Notes under the pieces: model-generated
Told to the model about the DNA's origin: nothing
The model's input: the letters and a program-made list of their open reading frames with translations, nothing else
The model's database searches: none
DNA from: Comamonas sp. JUb58
GTDB lineage: Bacteria; Pseudomonadota; Gammaproteobacteria; Burkholderiales; Burkholderiaceae_C
Direction of reading: 5' to 3'
Assembly (NCBI RefSeq): GCF_004364775.1
Contig: NZ_SOAL01000001.1
Span: 62,001 to 126,000 of the forward strand
DNA: 64,000 bases
Part shown: positions 41,667 through 51,375 of the stretch, piece by piece
Position numbering within the stretch: position 1 is the stretch's first letter
Layout: each line of letters begins with the position of its first letter
Position numbers and translations under genes: made by a program

Positions 41667-43070
41667 CTAACCCTTGTTGGTCTCGCCCTGCACCTGCCCC
41701 CAACCGCCGCCCAGCGCCTTGTACAAGGCCACGCTGGCGCGCAGGCGCTCCTGGTGCAGCTGCACTGCCAAGTCCTGCGCCTGGTACAGCGAGCGCTGGG
41801 TATCCAACAGCACCAGCTGGGTTTCGGCACCGGCGCGGTAGCGGGCCTCGGCCAGCGCCAGCGCCTTGCGGGCCTGGCGCAGTTCTTCCTCTTGCGCCAG
41901 CGCCTGCTGCTGCACACCGGCAACGGCGTTCAAGGCGGTCTGCACATCGCTGAAGGCCTGGACGATGCTCTGGCGGTAGGCCAGCAGCAACTCCTCGCGC
42001 TGGGCGATCACCAGGTCGCGGTTGGCTGCCAGGCGGCCGGCATCAAAGATGGGCGCAGCCAGGCCAGCAGCCAGCGAGTACAGCGGGTTGTCCAGCACGC
42101 GGTGCAGCTGGCGGCCTTGTGCGCCCAGCTCGGCCGTCAAGCTCAGGCGGGGCAGCATGGCGGCGCGTGCGGCCTCCAGGTCGGCATCGGCCGCCTGCAA
42201 GCGGGCCTCGGCGCGGGCAATGTCGGGCCGGCGGGTGACCAGCTCGATGGGCTCACCCTGGTCGATACGGGGCACCTGCAAGGCCAGCACACTGCTTTGG
42301 CTGACGGCAGGGCCTTGCGCCTGGCCCAGCAGCAAGGCCAGGCTGCGCTGGGCATCGGCCTGCTGCTGGTCCAGGGCCGCCAGCGCGCGGCGCTGCGCCG
42401 CCACCAGGCCGCGTTGCTGCGCCAGCTCCAGCGATGTGGCCGCGCCAAAATTGGCCTTGGATTCGACCAGCGCCAGCAGGCGCTTGGCGGTTTGCAGATT
42501 GCGCTGGGCAATCTCACCGCGCTCACGCAGGCCCACGTTCAACAGCCAGGCATCTGCCACTGCGGCGGTGACCGACAGACGCACCGTGTCGTGGTCAAAA
42601 CTGCTGGCGCGCAGCGCAGCGCCTGCCGCATCGCGCTGCGACTGCAGGCGGCCCCAGAGGTCCAGCTCATAGCTGGCAGCCAGGCCGACCGACAGGTTGC
42701 GGCCCGTCGTCTCGGCATGGCCGCCCAACCGGCCTTGGTGCCCGGCCTGGGCCGTGGCGTTGACGGTGGGCAACAGCTCGGCCCCGGCATAGCGGGCGCT
42801 GGCCTGTGCCTGCTGCACCCTGGCCATGGCGGCGGCCACATCCAGGCTGTGCTGCTGGGCATCGGCCACCAGCGCATCCAGCTCCGCGCTGCCAAAGCTG
42901 CGCCACCAGCCCTGGGTGACGGCATCGCCTTGGGCCGCGTCACTGCGCTGCCATTGGGCAGGCACATCCAGCGCTTGCAACTGCGACTGCTGCACCTGCG
43001 GCGGCGCCGACACACAGCCGGCCAGCACCAGGGCCGCTGCCAGCGCGCTGGCGATTGGGAAGATCTGCAT
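41667..43070 (-). CDS. Outer-membrane efflux channel lipoprotein (NodT family) of MacAB system
   Basis: 467 residues. Lipobox LAGC within about the first 20 residues, WWRSFGSAELDALV (typical NodT start), two TolC-type repeats with SYELDLWGRLQSQRDAAGAAL and GLAAPIFDAGRLAANRDL, and an ending rich in Gly/Asn. The ATG at 43070 follows GGAGAG and lies just after the MacB stop. It gives the outer-membrane tunnel for MacA-MacB. In an iron-uptake region this resembles OpmQ of the pyoverdine-recycling PvdRT-OpmQ pump. Confidence 0.9.
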   Translation of the reverse strand: MQIFPIASALAAALVLAGCVSAPPQVQQSQLQALDVPAQWQRSDAAQGDAVTQGWWRSFGSAELDALVADAQQHSLDVAAAMARVQQAQASARYAGAELLPTVNATAQAGHQGRLGGHAETTGRNLSVGLAASYELDLWGRLQSQRDAAGAALRASSFDHDTVRLSVTAAVADAWLLNVGLRERGEIAQRNLQTAKRLLALVESKANFGAATSLELAQQRGLVAAQRRALAALDQQQADAQRSLALLLGQAQGPAVSQSSVLALQVPRIDQGEPIELVTRRPDIARAEARLQAADADLEAARAAMLPRLSLTAELGAQGRQLHRVLDNPLYSLAAGLAAPIFDAGRLAANRDLVIAQREELLLAYRQSIVQAFSDVQTALNAVAGVQQQALAQEEELRQARKALALAEARYRAGAETQLVLLDTQRSLYQAQDLAVQLHQERLRASVALYKALGGGWGQVQGETNKG

Positions 43071-43072
43071 AC

Positions 43073-45082
43073 TCACTCTCCTGCCAGGGCCCGCACTGGG
43101 TCCAGGCGCGCGGCCGTCTTGGCCGGCATATAACCAAACACCAGACCGGTGACCACCGCACAGGCAAAGGCACCGGCCATGGCCCGGATGGAAAACACCA
43201 CCGGCACACCGGCCAGCACCAGCACGGCACCTACCAAGGCGCCCACCACCAGGCCCACGGTGCCACCCGACAGGGTCACCAGGCTGGCTTCGGTCAAGAA
43301 CTGGCGCAGGATGTCGCTCTGCCGCGCACCCACGGCCATGCGGATGCCGATCTCCCGCGTGCGCTCGCGCACCGTCATCAGCATCACATTCATCACGCCA
43401 ATGCCGCCCACCACCAGCGACACCGCAGCAATCAGCCCCAGCATCACCGCCATGCTCTGGCGCGTGGCCGCCTCGGCCTGGATGCGTGCGGCGGCATTGC
43501 CGATGCCAAAGTCTTCGCGGCCGCCATGGCGTGCCAGCAGCACGCGGTGGATGGCCGTCTCGGCCTCGTTGACCACCTCGGAGGACATGGCCTCGACCAC
43601 CACATAGTCCGGCTGGGTCTGCGCCTGGTAGACGCGTGCCCGGCCCGATTGGTAGGGGATGAAGACCATGTCGTCATAGTCCTGCGCGCCCGAATCCGCC
43701 CCGCGCTCGCTCATCACGCCAATCACCTCGAAGGCCGAGGTGCCGATGATCAGCTGCCGCCCCAGCGGGTTGGGGGTGTCGGGGAAGAAGTGCTTGTGCG
43801 CCTTGTGGCCCAGCACCACCAGCGGCGCCAGATCGCGGTCCTCGGTGTCCGTGTAGTAGCGGCCCAGCTTGGGCTTCCAGTGGTGTACCAGCGGCATTTC
43901 TTCGCTGGCGGCAAACACATAGACCTGCTTGTCGGCATTGCCATAGCGCACGGTGATGGGGTCGCCAATCACCGGCATCACGCGCCGTATCTCGGGCAGC
44001 TCGCGCAAGGCATCGAGGTCTTCTTCTGTTATCTGGCCTGCCGGCCCGCCGGTCGCTGGCGGCTTGCTGCCCATGTAGAGGATCGCCGTGCCCATAGTGC
44101 CCATCTGCTCGACCACCTTGCGCCGCGCGCCTTCGCCAATGGCCAGCATCACGATCACCGAGACCACGCCAATCACAATGCCCAGCAAGGTCAGACTGGT
44201 GCGCACCCGGTTGAGGCGCATGCCCCGCCAGGCCGAGCGTGCGGCCTCCAACAGCTCGGCCACCAGTGGCGCGGCCGAGGCACTGCCGCCCTGGGGCACC
44301 GGCGCCAGCTCCATGCGTGTGCCCTCGCCTTGTGCGATGGTTGCAGTGGTTGCCGCCGTTGCAGGCTGGCTGGCGCTGTCGCCCACAACGCGGCCGTCGC
44401 TGATCTCGATGACGCGTTGCGCCTGCGCTGCCACATCGCGGTCGTGGGTGATCAGGATGATGGTGTGGCCGGCAGCGGCCAGCTCGCGCAGCAGCGCCAT
44501 CACCTCGGCGCCGCTGTGCGAGTCGAGTGCGCCGGTGGGCTCGTCGGCCAGGATGATGTGGCCGCCATTCATCAGCGCCCGCGCGATCGACACGCGCTGC
44601 TGCTGCCCGCCCGAGAGCTGGTTGGGCCGGTTGCCCAGGCGCTCGCCCAGGCCCAGGCGCTGCAGCAGGCCCTGGGCGCGCTGCACCCGTTCTTCCTTGG
44701 GTAGGCCAGAGTAGATCGCCGGCATCTCCACGTTCTCACTGGCGCTTTCGCTGGCGATCAGGTGGTAGCCCTGAAAGACAAAGCCAAAGGCCTCGCGCCG
44801 CAGCCAGGCCAGCGCGTCCGAGTCAAACTGCGCCACATCCTGGCCCTGGAAGTGGTAACTGCCATCGCTGGGCCGGTCCAGGCAGCCCAGGATGTTCATC
44901 AAGGTGGACTTGCCCGAGCCCGAGCTGCCCACGACAGCCACAAATTCGCCCGCGTAGATATCCAGGTCAATGCCATGCAGCACGGTCACCAGCGGCTGGC
45001 CGCTGGCGGGGTCGCCATAGTGTTTGCGAATGCCCCGCAGTGCGATCAGTGGCTGGTTTGCGTCAACCGGGCCGCTCACCAT
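43073..45082 (-). CDS. macB: MacB-type ABC exporter (ATPase-permease fusion)
   Basis: 669 residues. N-terminal ABC domain: Walker A GSSGSGKST near 50, LSGGQQQR signature, Walker B ILADEPTGALD, switch His in ITHDRD. Then a membrane half with one TM, a large periplasmic domain (MGTAILYMGS..., VFAASEEMPLVHHW) and three C-terminal TM helices (VSLVVGGIGVMNVMLM, REIGIRMAVGARQSDILRQFL). Mechanotransmission exporter driving MacA/TolC-like channels. The start at 45082 follows AGGTGG; an earlier ATG at 45091 is possible. Overlaps MacA. Likely substrates: siderophore, macrolide or lipopeptide; context favours siderophore. Confidence 0.92.
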   Translation of the reverse strand: MVSGPVDANQPLIALRGIRKHYGDPASGQPLVTVLHGIDLDIYAGEFVAVVGSSGSGKSTLMNILGCLDRPSDGSYHFQGQDVAQFDSDALAWLRREAFGFVFQGYHLIASESASENVEMPAIYSGLPKEERVQRAQGLLQRLGLGERLGNRPNQLSGGQQQRVSIARALMNGGHIILADEPTGALDSHSGAEVMALLRELAAAGHTIILITHDRDVAAQAQRVIEISDGRVVGDSASQPATAATTATIAQGEGTRMELAPVPQGGSASAAPLVAELLEAARSAWRGMRLNRVRTSLTLLGIVIGVVSVIVMLAIGEGARRKVVEQMGTMGTAILYMGSKPPATGGPAGQITEEDLDALRELPEIRRVMPVIGDPITVRYGNADKQVYVFAASEEMPLVHHWKPKLGRYYTDTEDRDLAPLVVLGHKAHKHFFPDTPNPLGRQLIIGTSAFEVIGVMSERGADSGAQDYDDMVFIPYQSGRARVYQAQTQPDYVVVEAMSSEVVNEAETAIHRVLLARHGGREDFGIGNAAARIQAEAATRQSMAVMLGLIAAVSLVVGGIGVMNVMLMTVRERTREIGIRMAVGARQSDILRQFLTEASLVTLSGGTVGLVVGALVGAVLVLAGVPVVFSIRAMAGAFACAVVTGLVFGYMPAKTAARLDPVRALAGE

Positions 45083-46254
45083 TGCAGCCACCTGGGGCCA
45101 CGCTCCAGCGCGGTCTCGCCGATGACGACCTTCTCGCCTTCGGCCAGACCTTCCAGCACTTCCACCTGGTGGCGGCTGCGTATGCCCACCTTCACGCTGC
45201 GGGTCTGGGGTTGGCCGTTGGCATCCAGCACCCGGGCCACGTGGGCGCCTTCGCGGGCCTTGTCTTCCTCCACCGCCGTCAGCGCCACCGCCAGCGCCTG
45301 GCTGGCACTGGCGCTGACAAACACCACCTGTGCCGTCATCTGCGGCATCAGCTCAGCGTCGTCATTGCCCACGTCAAACAGCACGGTATAGGCCACGGCC
45401 TTGGTGGCGGGTGCCGGCGTTTGCGCATTGCCGGCCGGCTGGGCCTGGCTGGCGGCGGGCGCGGGCAGCACCTGGCGCACCTGGCCCTTCCAGCGCCGGG
45501 GCTTGGTCTGGCCAGCACCCCCCAGGGTGGTGAAGTAGACGGGCATGCCTTCCTTGACGCGGCGAACATCGGCTTCGGACACCTCGGTCCAGACCGTCAT
45601 CGCCGACAGATCGGCAATGCGCAGGATATTGGGCGTCTGGTAGGTCGCGTTCAGGGTCTGGCCCTCGCGTGCCTCGACCGACACCACGGTGCCCGCCATC
45701 GGTGCATAGATGCGGGTGTAACCCAGGCGTGCCTCATCGGCCTTCAGCGATGCCTGGGTCTGGCTGATCTGGGCCTTGAGGTGATCCATGCGCGCCACGG
45801 CCATGGCCAGGTTGGCCTGGGCGGTCTGCAGGTCTTCCTCGCGCGTGGCCTCGTGTGCGCTCAGCTGCTGCTGGCGTTGCAGCTGCTGGCCCGCCAGCCG
45901 GTGCTGGGCCTGCTGCTCGGCCAGCTGGGCGCGCAGGCCCGCCAACGAGGCGCGGCCTGCATCCACCGTCGCGCGCTGCACGCTGGGGTCAATCTCCACC
46001 AGCAGATCGCCCTTGGCCACCTCGGCACCAGGCTCCACCTTCAGCTTCAGGATCTGGCCCGAAACCTGGGCGCCCACATCCACATAGCTGCGCGGCTGCA
46101 AGGTGCCAATTGCTGTCACCGTGGCCTCGATATCCTGGCGCGCCACCGGCTCGCTCTGGTAAGCCATGGCCGGGCGGCCCGACCACCATAGCACCGCCCC
46201 TGCCACCACCGCCGCAACGGCGACCACGGTTACTCCTACGCGCGAGGCCTTCAT
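45076..46254 (-). CDS. macA: MacA-type periplasmic adaptor
   Basis: 392 residues. N-terminal membrane anchor (about 8-26), beta-barrel/lipoyl start VTAIGTLQPRSYVDVGAQVSGQI, long coiled-coil hairpin (about 95-170, Gln/Ala-rich), then YTRIYAPMAGTVVSVEAREGQT and the C-terminal barrel. Spans the periplasm to join MacB and the NodT-type channel. A GAGGGAG site precedes the ATG. Only 85 bases, without a terminator, separate it from the DUF3325 gene, so it likely continues the iron-uptake operon. Confidence 0.92.
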   Translation of the reverse strand: MKASRVGVTVVAVAAVVAGAVLWWSGRPAMAYQSEPVARQDIEATVTAIGTLQPRSYVDVGAQVSGQILKLKVEPGAEVAKGDLLVEIDPSVQRATVDAGRASLAGLRAQLAEQQAQHRLAGQQLQRQQQLSAHEATREEDLQTAQANLAMAVARMDHLKAQISQTQASLKADEARLGYTRIYAPMAGTVVSVEAREGQTLNATYQTPNILRIADLSAMTVWTEVSEADVRRVKEGMPVYFTTLGGAGQTKPRRWKGQVRQVLPAPAASQAQPAGNAQTPAPATKAVAYTVLFDVGNDDAELMPQMTAQVVFVSASASQALAVALTAVEEDKAREGAHVARVLDANGQPQTRSVKVGIRSRHQVEVLEGLAEGEKVVIGETALERGPRWLQW

Positions 46255-46339
46255 GAGATCGCTCCCTCAGCCACGTTCTTCTGCACACCCTTCATTGCTT
46301 CCCCCACCATAGCTCCCCCAGTTATTCATTTGCAGGCCG

Positions 46340-46687
46340 TCAAGCCCACCACCACAAACCCAACAAGGCCAGCGGCGCCAGCGCAGCCGCTGCACGCGCC
46401 GCCCAGCGCGGCGCAGCCGCAATCCACAACACAGCGACCAGTGCCCCTGCAGATATCCAACCCAGCCAGGCCACCACGCCCACGGTGGCGCCCCAACCGC
46501 CCACGCTGGGCAGCACGGCGGCCGCCAGCAGCAGGCTGCCCAGCAGGCGCAGCAAGCGGCTGCGCCGCAGCGGTATGTCTCGCTCGCCCGTCAGCTGCTC
46601 ATGGTGGCGGTCCATCGCAAAGGCCAGGGCCGTCATGCCGGCAAAGGCCAGCGCCAATGCGTATCCGGATGCTTGCCAACTGTTCAT
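46340..46687 (-). CDS. DUF3325 small membrane protein
   Basis: 115 residues with three hydrophobic segments (about 5-22, 50-72, 75-95) and the AMDRHHEQL motif near 24-32 that marks DUF3325. Overlaps the PepSY gene stop (ATGA). DUF3325 partners PepSY and DUF3649 proteins in siderophore loci, where they are thought to support ferri-siderophore reduction. Function otherwise unknown. Confidence 0.8.
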   Translation of the reverse strand: MNSWQASGYALALAFAGMTALAFAMDRHHEQLTGERDIPLRRSRLLRLLGSLLLAAAVLPSVGGWGATVGVVAWLGWISAGALVAVLWIAAAPRWAARAAAALAPLALLGLWWWA

Positions 46688-48384
46688 GCGCCCACCTGTA
46701 GCTTGTTAGCGGTTGAAGATGCTGCCTTGCCCGCGACCAGCGCGCGGCGGCGCCCCAGCACCCGGCAGGCCCAGACGGCGGCCAGGCCAAAAGCCCAGGC
46801 GCCCAGCTCCACGCCGGCGCTTTCCCAATCGCCGCGCAGCAGTTGCGCCGGCCAATGGTCGCCCACGGTCACCGCATTCAGCACCGGCAGCAGCAGGCAG
46901 AGGGCAGCCAGCAGCGCCATCTGCTCCAGCCAGGCCTTGGCCGGAGCGCGCAGCAGGCCATGCAGCAGCGCGGCCAGCCACAGCCCAAAGAAGACGCCCA
47001 GCTCCCACTGCGCGCGCAGCGGCAGCTCCAGCGGCAGCAGGCGGTTGGCCCAGAGGTAGCCAATGCAGGCCACACCCAGGCCGGCAATGGCCGCCACATT
47101 CAGCCCCTCGATCAAGCGGTAGACGGTGGCCGTGGCGCTGCCAAACTCCCCCATGTGCTTGCTGCGGCGCTTGACGACAAACAGGATGGCGCCGGTGGCC
47201 ATCATGGCGGTGCCTGCCAGGCCGCAGACAAAGTACAGCCACTTCATCACCCACCCGCCAGACTTGACCATGTGCAGCCCGCCCATCACCGACTGGGCGA
47301 GCGATGCACCACCGCCTTCGGCCTCACCCGGCATGCGCAGCTGCAGCAGCTCGCCGCTGGCGGCCGAGAACATGGCCATGCCGGTATTGGGGCTCAGGCG
47401 CTTGTCGGCATCGGCATCGCTGTTCCAGCCGTAGATGCCAACGCGCGCGGCTGCATCGCCAGGGTGGTTCACCACCACGGCACGCACGGGCTGGCCGATC
47501 AGTGCCTGGCCACGTGCGGCAAAGCTTTCCAGATCGGGCACCGCCATGGGCTCGCCCGAGCGTGGCGGCTTGCCGGGCTCGCCCAGCTCGGCCGCAAAGG
47601 TCTGGACGGCGCCGGGCGCCGTGCCGTACTGGCTCCAGATGCCGGCGGGCATAAAGGTCAGCGCCGATATCGCAATGCCGGTGTAGGCAATCATCAGCTG
47701 GAATGGCAGGGTCAACACCGCCACGGCATTGTGCGCATCCAGCCAGCTGCGCTGGCCCTTGCGGGCACGGAAGGTGAAAAAGTCCTGAAAAATCCGCTTG
47801 TGCGTAATCACGCCGCTGAGCAGCGCCACCAGCATGGCCATGCCGGCAACACCGACCACCCACAGCCCGGCCTGGCCGGCATGCAGCTCGTAGTGGAAAT
47901 GCACAAAATGCTCGCCGCCCATCGTGGCCCGCATCGCGCCATGGTGGTGCTCATCCAAAGGTTCTCCCGTGCGGGTGTCCAGCTCGGCATCGGCATACTG
48001 GCGCTTCTGGTCAAACCAGTAGACCTTCAGGTCGCCGCCGCCCTTGGCATCGGTGGGCCAGATCTCCCACATCTCGGCGCCCTGGTGGTACTTCTCCATA
48101 AAGGCCGCGCCCCAGGCCAGGCGCTGGCCCCGGCTGGAGGCCAGGCCTGCGGCCTCGACAGCCGCCTGCTCGGCCTCATGCGCCGCTTCCTCGGCATGGT
48201 GCTCAGGCGTCATCCAGTGGCCAATCGCCTCCTGGAACACCGCCAGGGTGCCGGTCAGGAACACCGCATACAGCAGCCAGGAGAACCACAGCCCGCACCA
48301 GGTATGCAGCCAGGCCTGCGCCTGGCGAAACCCGCCCCGCCCTGCGCCGCTGCCCGGCCGCTTGTCGATCACGGTCTTGCCCAT
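46684..48384 (-). CDS. PepSY-domain membrane protein, probable ferri-siderophore reductase
   Basis: 566 residues with TM helix 1 at about 25-48 (LWFSWLLYAVFLTGTLAVFQE), periplasmic PepSY-type segments, a group of central helices and a C-terminal set. Conserved His are scattered at membrane boundaries (HTWCG, HNAVAVLTLPF, GGLHMVKSGG), consistent with haem- or electron-carrying roles in the FoxB/FpvG group. These reduce Fe3+-siderophore and release iron in the periplasm. The ATG at 48384 lies one base after the DUF3649 stop; a longer frame is an artefact. Set between a receptor and a MacAB pump, it fits an uptake-reduce-recycle route. Confidence 0.82.
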   Translation of the reverse strand: MGKTVIDKRPGSGAGRGGFRQAQAWLHTWCGLWFSWLLYAVFLTGTLAVFQEAIGHWMTPEHHAEEAAHEAEQAAVEAAGLASSRGQRLAWGAAFMEKYHQGAEMWEIWPTDAKGGGDLKVYWFDQKRQYADAELDTRTGEPLDEHHHGAMRATMGGEHFVHFHYELHAGQAGLWVVGVAGMAMLVALLSGVITHKRIFQDFFTFRARKGQRSWLDAHNAVAVLTLPFQLMIAYTGIAISALTFMPAGIWSQYGTAPGAVQTFAAELGEPGKPPRSGEPMAVPDLESFAARGQALIGQPVRAVVVNHPGDAAARVGIYGWNSDADADKRLSPNTGMAMFSAASGELLQLRMPGEAEGGGASLAQSVMGGLHMVKSGGWVMKWLYFVCGLAGTAMMATGAILFVVKRRSKHMGEFGSATATVYRLIEGLNVAAIAGLGVACIGYLWANRLLPLELPLRAQWELGVFFGLWLAALLHGLLRAPAKAWLEQMALLAALCLLLPVLNAVTVGDHWPAQLLRGDWESAGVELGAWAFGLAAVWACRVLGRRRALVAGKAASSTANKLQVGA

Positions 48385-48385
48385 G

Positions 48386-48691
48386 TCAGCGTCCCAGCAC
48401 CAAGGCGCCAGCTGCCAGCAGTGCGCTGGGCAGTGCAATCCCCAGCCAGACCTTACCCGGCGAGACCGGCGAGAACGCCCACACCGCCGCCAGCGCATGC
48501 AGCGCGAAGCTCCACTGCATGCCGGCCAGCACGGCCTCGGCCCGGGCAGCCGGCAGCACGGCCGCCAGGAAGACGGCCAAGGCGCTGGCCAGCAGGTAGC
48601 CGCCGAACACGGCGGCCAGCAAGCGGCTCAGGACGGACAGGCCCGGGTGGGCGCTGGGTGCGTTAGAAATGGGGTTCATGGTTAGGGACAT
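48386..48691 (-). CDS. DUF3649 small membrane protein
   Basis: 101 residues with three hydrophobic segments (SVLSRLLAAVFGGYLLASAL, VLAGMQWSFALHALAAVWAF, KVWLGIALPSALLAAGALVL). Matches the DUF3649 family of iron-uptake clusters. It starts the accessory part of the operon after the receptor; the 193-base gap above contains two hairpins but no clear intrinsic terminator. A start at 48679 (MNPISN) is equally possible. Confidence 0.75.
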   Translation of the reverse strand: MSLTMNPISNAPSAHPGLSVLSRLLAAVFGGYLLASALAVFLAAVLPAARAEAVLAGMQWSFALHALAAVWAFSPVSPGKVWLGIALPSALLAAGALVLGR

Positions 48692-48884
48692 CGTGGTGGT
48701 TGCGGGGTAAACAATTTTTTAAGTCGCCAATGGGCCTTTTCAGGCCCCTCCTCTTACATGACAAACGAGATGCGAAAAAGGGCCATTTGGTTTGTAAGCA
48801 CCTGTCGAGGATCCTCCCGCCTGTGACAGCGGGTGGGCCCTCAAACGGTGCTGGTTCAAGCCAGCGGCCCGGCGCTTTTATTGT

Positions 48885-51371
48885 TTAGAAGGTCCCCCGC
48901 AAAGTAAGCATCGCGCTGCGCGGGCTGCCGTAGTAGTTGCTGCCGCTCGCATAACCCACCGACTGGTAGTAGGTCTTGTCGAACAGGTTGTTGATGTTCA
49001 AGGTCACCGTCCAGCGCGGGTCGACCTTGTACTGCAGCATGGCATTCCACACGGCGTAGCCGCCTTGGGTGAAGTCATAGCTGCGCACCGGGTTCCAGTC
49101 CGCGTCATACAAGGTGTCTTTCACATAGTGCTTGCTCTGGATGTGGGCGCTGGCCCCCACGCGCCAGGCAGACAACTCGCCCGGCAAGGTGTAGGCGGTG
49201 CTCAGCTTGAGCAGATGGCGCGGCGTGATGCTGCTGAAAGGCGCACCCTCGGTCTCATCGCGGGTGGAAACATAGGTGTAGCCCGCCGAGGCCTGCCAGC
49301 CCGGACGCAGCTCGCCGCCCACTTCCACATCAAAGCCCCGGCTGGTGACCCGGCCCTGTGGCAGGTAGCAGCAGTTGCCCGACCATTCCTCGTGGTTGCT
49401 GGGGTAGCGCGTGTCGAGCACGGCTGTGCCCGTGCGCTCCACATTGAAGACACTGAAGGTGGCATTGAGCTTGCCCTCCATCAGCTCGCCCTTGAGGCCG
49501 GCCTCATAGCTCTTGCCCTTAACAGGCGCCAGCGAATCGCCGGGCGGTGGGCCCGACTTGGACAGCGCCTGCGGCTTGAGGATGGAGGCATAGCTCAGGT
49601 AGGCAGACCATTGGCCATTCAGGTCATAGATCACGCCGCCATAGGGGCTGAACTTGCCCGGCTCGCTGAAGCGGCTGCCCGATGCCAGCTCCCAGTTGCC
49701 GGCCGCATCCATCGACTCATACACCTGGTTGAACTTGTACTTGGCGTAGCGCCCACCCAGGATGACATGCAGCCGGTCCGTGGGGTGCAGGCGCAGCACG
49801 CCATAGCCGCCCAGCTGCTTTTGCCCCCAGGGGTTGTAGCGGCGCGAGACCGGGCCCGCCGCCGCTGGCTGCCAGCTGCCGGGGTTGAACACATCAATCG
49901 GCACCACGCCTGATGGATCGCTGGAGTAGCCCACATTCCAGAAGCTCTCAACGCTCTGGCGATCCACGCCCAGCACCAGCTCATGGGTGCGCCCCAGCAG
50001 CGAGAAGTTGCCCGACAGGCTGGCATCCACCACGGTCTGGGTGTTCTTGTACAGGTAGTGGCCGCCGCCGTTCCAGGTCACGCCGGTGCCGGTTTCACGG
50101 TCCAGTGCGCCATAGCCAAAGGCAGTGGTTCCGTCGTAGTCGGACGAGGTGCGGGTCACGTTCAGCTTGGCGCGCCAGTTCGGGTTCAGCCTGTGCTCCA
50201 GCGCGGCAAACAGCTCGGAGTTCTGGGTAAAGCCGGTGGACCACGGCTGGGTCAAGCTGGTGTTGCGCGGCAGGCCGATGTCGCTGCCATCGTTGTAGCG
50301 CGGCACATCGCCACCGCCCTCGCCGCGCATGCGGATGTTGGCGCGGCTCAGGCCTGCAGTCAGCAAGGTGTCGGGGCTCAGATCGGCCTCGATGATGCCG
50401 TAGAACTGGGGCGAGCGTTGGTGCTTGATATCGATGAAGGAGTCACTGTCGGTATAGGACACCACAGCCCGGCCACGCACCCGGCCTTCAAGCGCCAGCG
50501 GCCCGGTCACATCGAGCATGCTGCGGTAGTTGTTCCAGCTGCCCAGCGACTGCTGCACCGTCACACGCGGCTCAGCCAAGGGTTTTTTGCGCACGATGTT
50601 GATGATGCCGCCCGGATCGCCCACGCCACCCAGCAGGCCGGATGCGCCCCGCATCACCTCGACCCGGTCGTAGAAATCCATGTTCTGCGCGGCGCTGTAG
50701 GTGAAGTTGGAGATGTTCAGCGGCGCGCCACCATCGACCTGCATGCTGTCGATCTGGAAGCCGCGCGAGAAGAAGTTCGCGGCCTCGGCATTGGTCAAGG
50801 TCGTCGTGATGCCCGGCGTGGCGGCCAGCGCATCGCGCACCTCGGTCAGGCGGCGGTCATCGAGCTGCGCCCGCGTCACCACCGATACCGACTGCGGAAT
50901 CTCGCGGAAAGCCAGGTCAGACTTGGAGGCAATGCTGGTCACCCGGCTGGTGTAGGAGCCGGTGTCTTCCGTGGTGCCGTCTATCGCGCGGCGCGCCTGC
51001 ACCCGCACCTCGGCCAAGGTGCTCTCGCGCGTGGGCGCCGTCTCTACCGTCAAGGTGCCATCCTGCATGCGGCCATGCAGGCCGCTGTTCTTGAGCAGGC
51101 TGTCGAGCGCCTCGCGCAGCGGCAGCTGGCCATGCAGAGCAGGGGCTTGGCGGCCGGTAGCCAGCTCGGGGGCAAACACCAGCTGCAGGCCGGCCTGGCG
51201 GGCAAACTGGTCCAGCGCAGCGGCCAGCGGCTGGGCGGCCATGTCAAAGCGCTGGGTCTGCGCCGGGGCGCCGGTTTGCGCCAGTGCGCCCTGCAGCGGC
51301 AGCGCCAGAACCAGCAAGAGTGCGGCATGGGCCAGCGGTGTGTGCCGGGCACGGAAAAGCAATGAAGGCAT
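48885..51371 (-). CDS. TonB-dependent siderophore receptor with STN domain
   Basis: 828 residues. Signal peptide to about 31 (LQGALAQ), STN domain about 42-115 (FDMAAQPLAAALDQFARQAGLQ), linker, plug (EIPQSVSVVTRAQLDDRR, FFSRGFQIDSMQVDGG, VMRGASGLLGGVGDPGGI), 22-strand barrel ending LRGTF. An adjacent Cys pair in GNCCYLPQG faces an extracellular loop and is shared with the receptor at 61504. The frame runs open further upstream (to 52262), but that part overlaps the sigma gene, so ATG 51371 is used; it has AAGGA at ideal spacing. Directly downstream of the fused sigma/anti-sigma gene, its probable signalling partner. Confidence 0.9.
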   Translation of the reverse strand: MPSLLFRARHTPLAHAALLLVLALPLQGALAQTGAPAQTQRFDMAAQPLAAALDQFARQAGLQLVFAPELATGRQAPALHGQLPLREALDSLLKNSGLHGRMQDGTLTVETAPTRESTLAEVRVQARRAIDGTTEDTGSYTSRVTSIASKSDLAFREIPQSVSVVTRAQLDDRRLTEVRDALAATPGITTTLTNAEAANFFSRGFQIDSMQVDGGAPLNISNFTYSAAQNMDFYDRVEVMRGASGLLGGVGDPGGIINIVRKKPLAEPRVTVQQSLGSWNNYRSMLDVTGPLALEGRVRGRAVVSYTDSDSFIDIKHQRSPQFYGIIEADLSPDTLLTAGLSRANIRMRGEGGGDVPRYNDGSDIGLPRNTSLTQPWSTGFTQNSELFAALEHRLNPNWRAKLNVTRTSSDYDGTTAFGYGALDRETGTGVTWNGGGHYLYKNTQTVVDASLSGNFSLLGRTHELVLGVDRQSVESFWNVGYSSDPSGVVPIDVFNPGSWQPAAAGPVSRRYNPWGQKQLGGYGVLRLHPTDRLHVILGGRYAKYKFNQVYESMDAAGNWELASGSRFSEPGKFSPYGGVIYDLNGQWSAYLSYASILKPQALSKSGPPPGDSLAPVKGKSYEAGLKGELMEGKLNATFSVFNVERTGTAVLDTRYPSNHEEWSGNCCYLPQGRVTSRGFDVEVGGELRPGWQASAGYTYVSTRDETEGAPFSSITPRHLLKLSTAYTLPGELSAWRVGASAHIQSKHYVKDTLYDADWNPVRSYDFTQGGYAVWNAMLQYKVDPRWTVTLNINNLFDKTYYQSVGYASGSNYYGSPRSAMLTLRGTF

Positions 51372-51375
51372 GAAA

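Noticed and set aside
48692-48884. Cobalamin riboswitch or intrinsic terminator between receptor and DUF3649
   Set aside because: Hairpins exist (GGGCCT/AGGCCC at 48732-48747 and CCCGC/GCGGG at 48816-48833), but there is no T-run and no conserved B12-box sequence.
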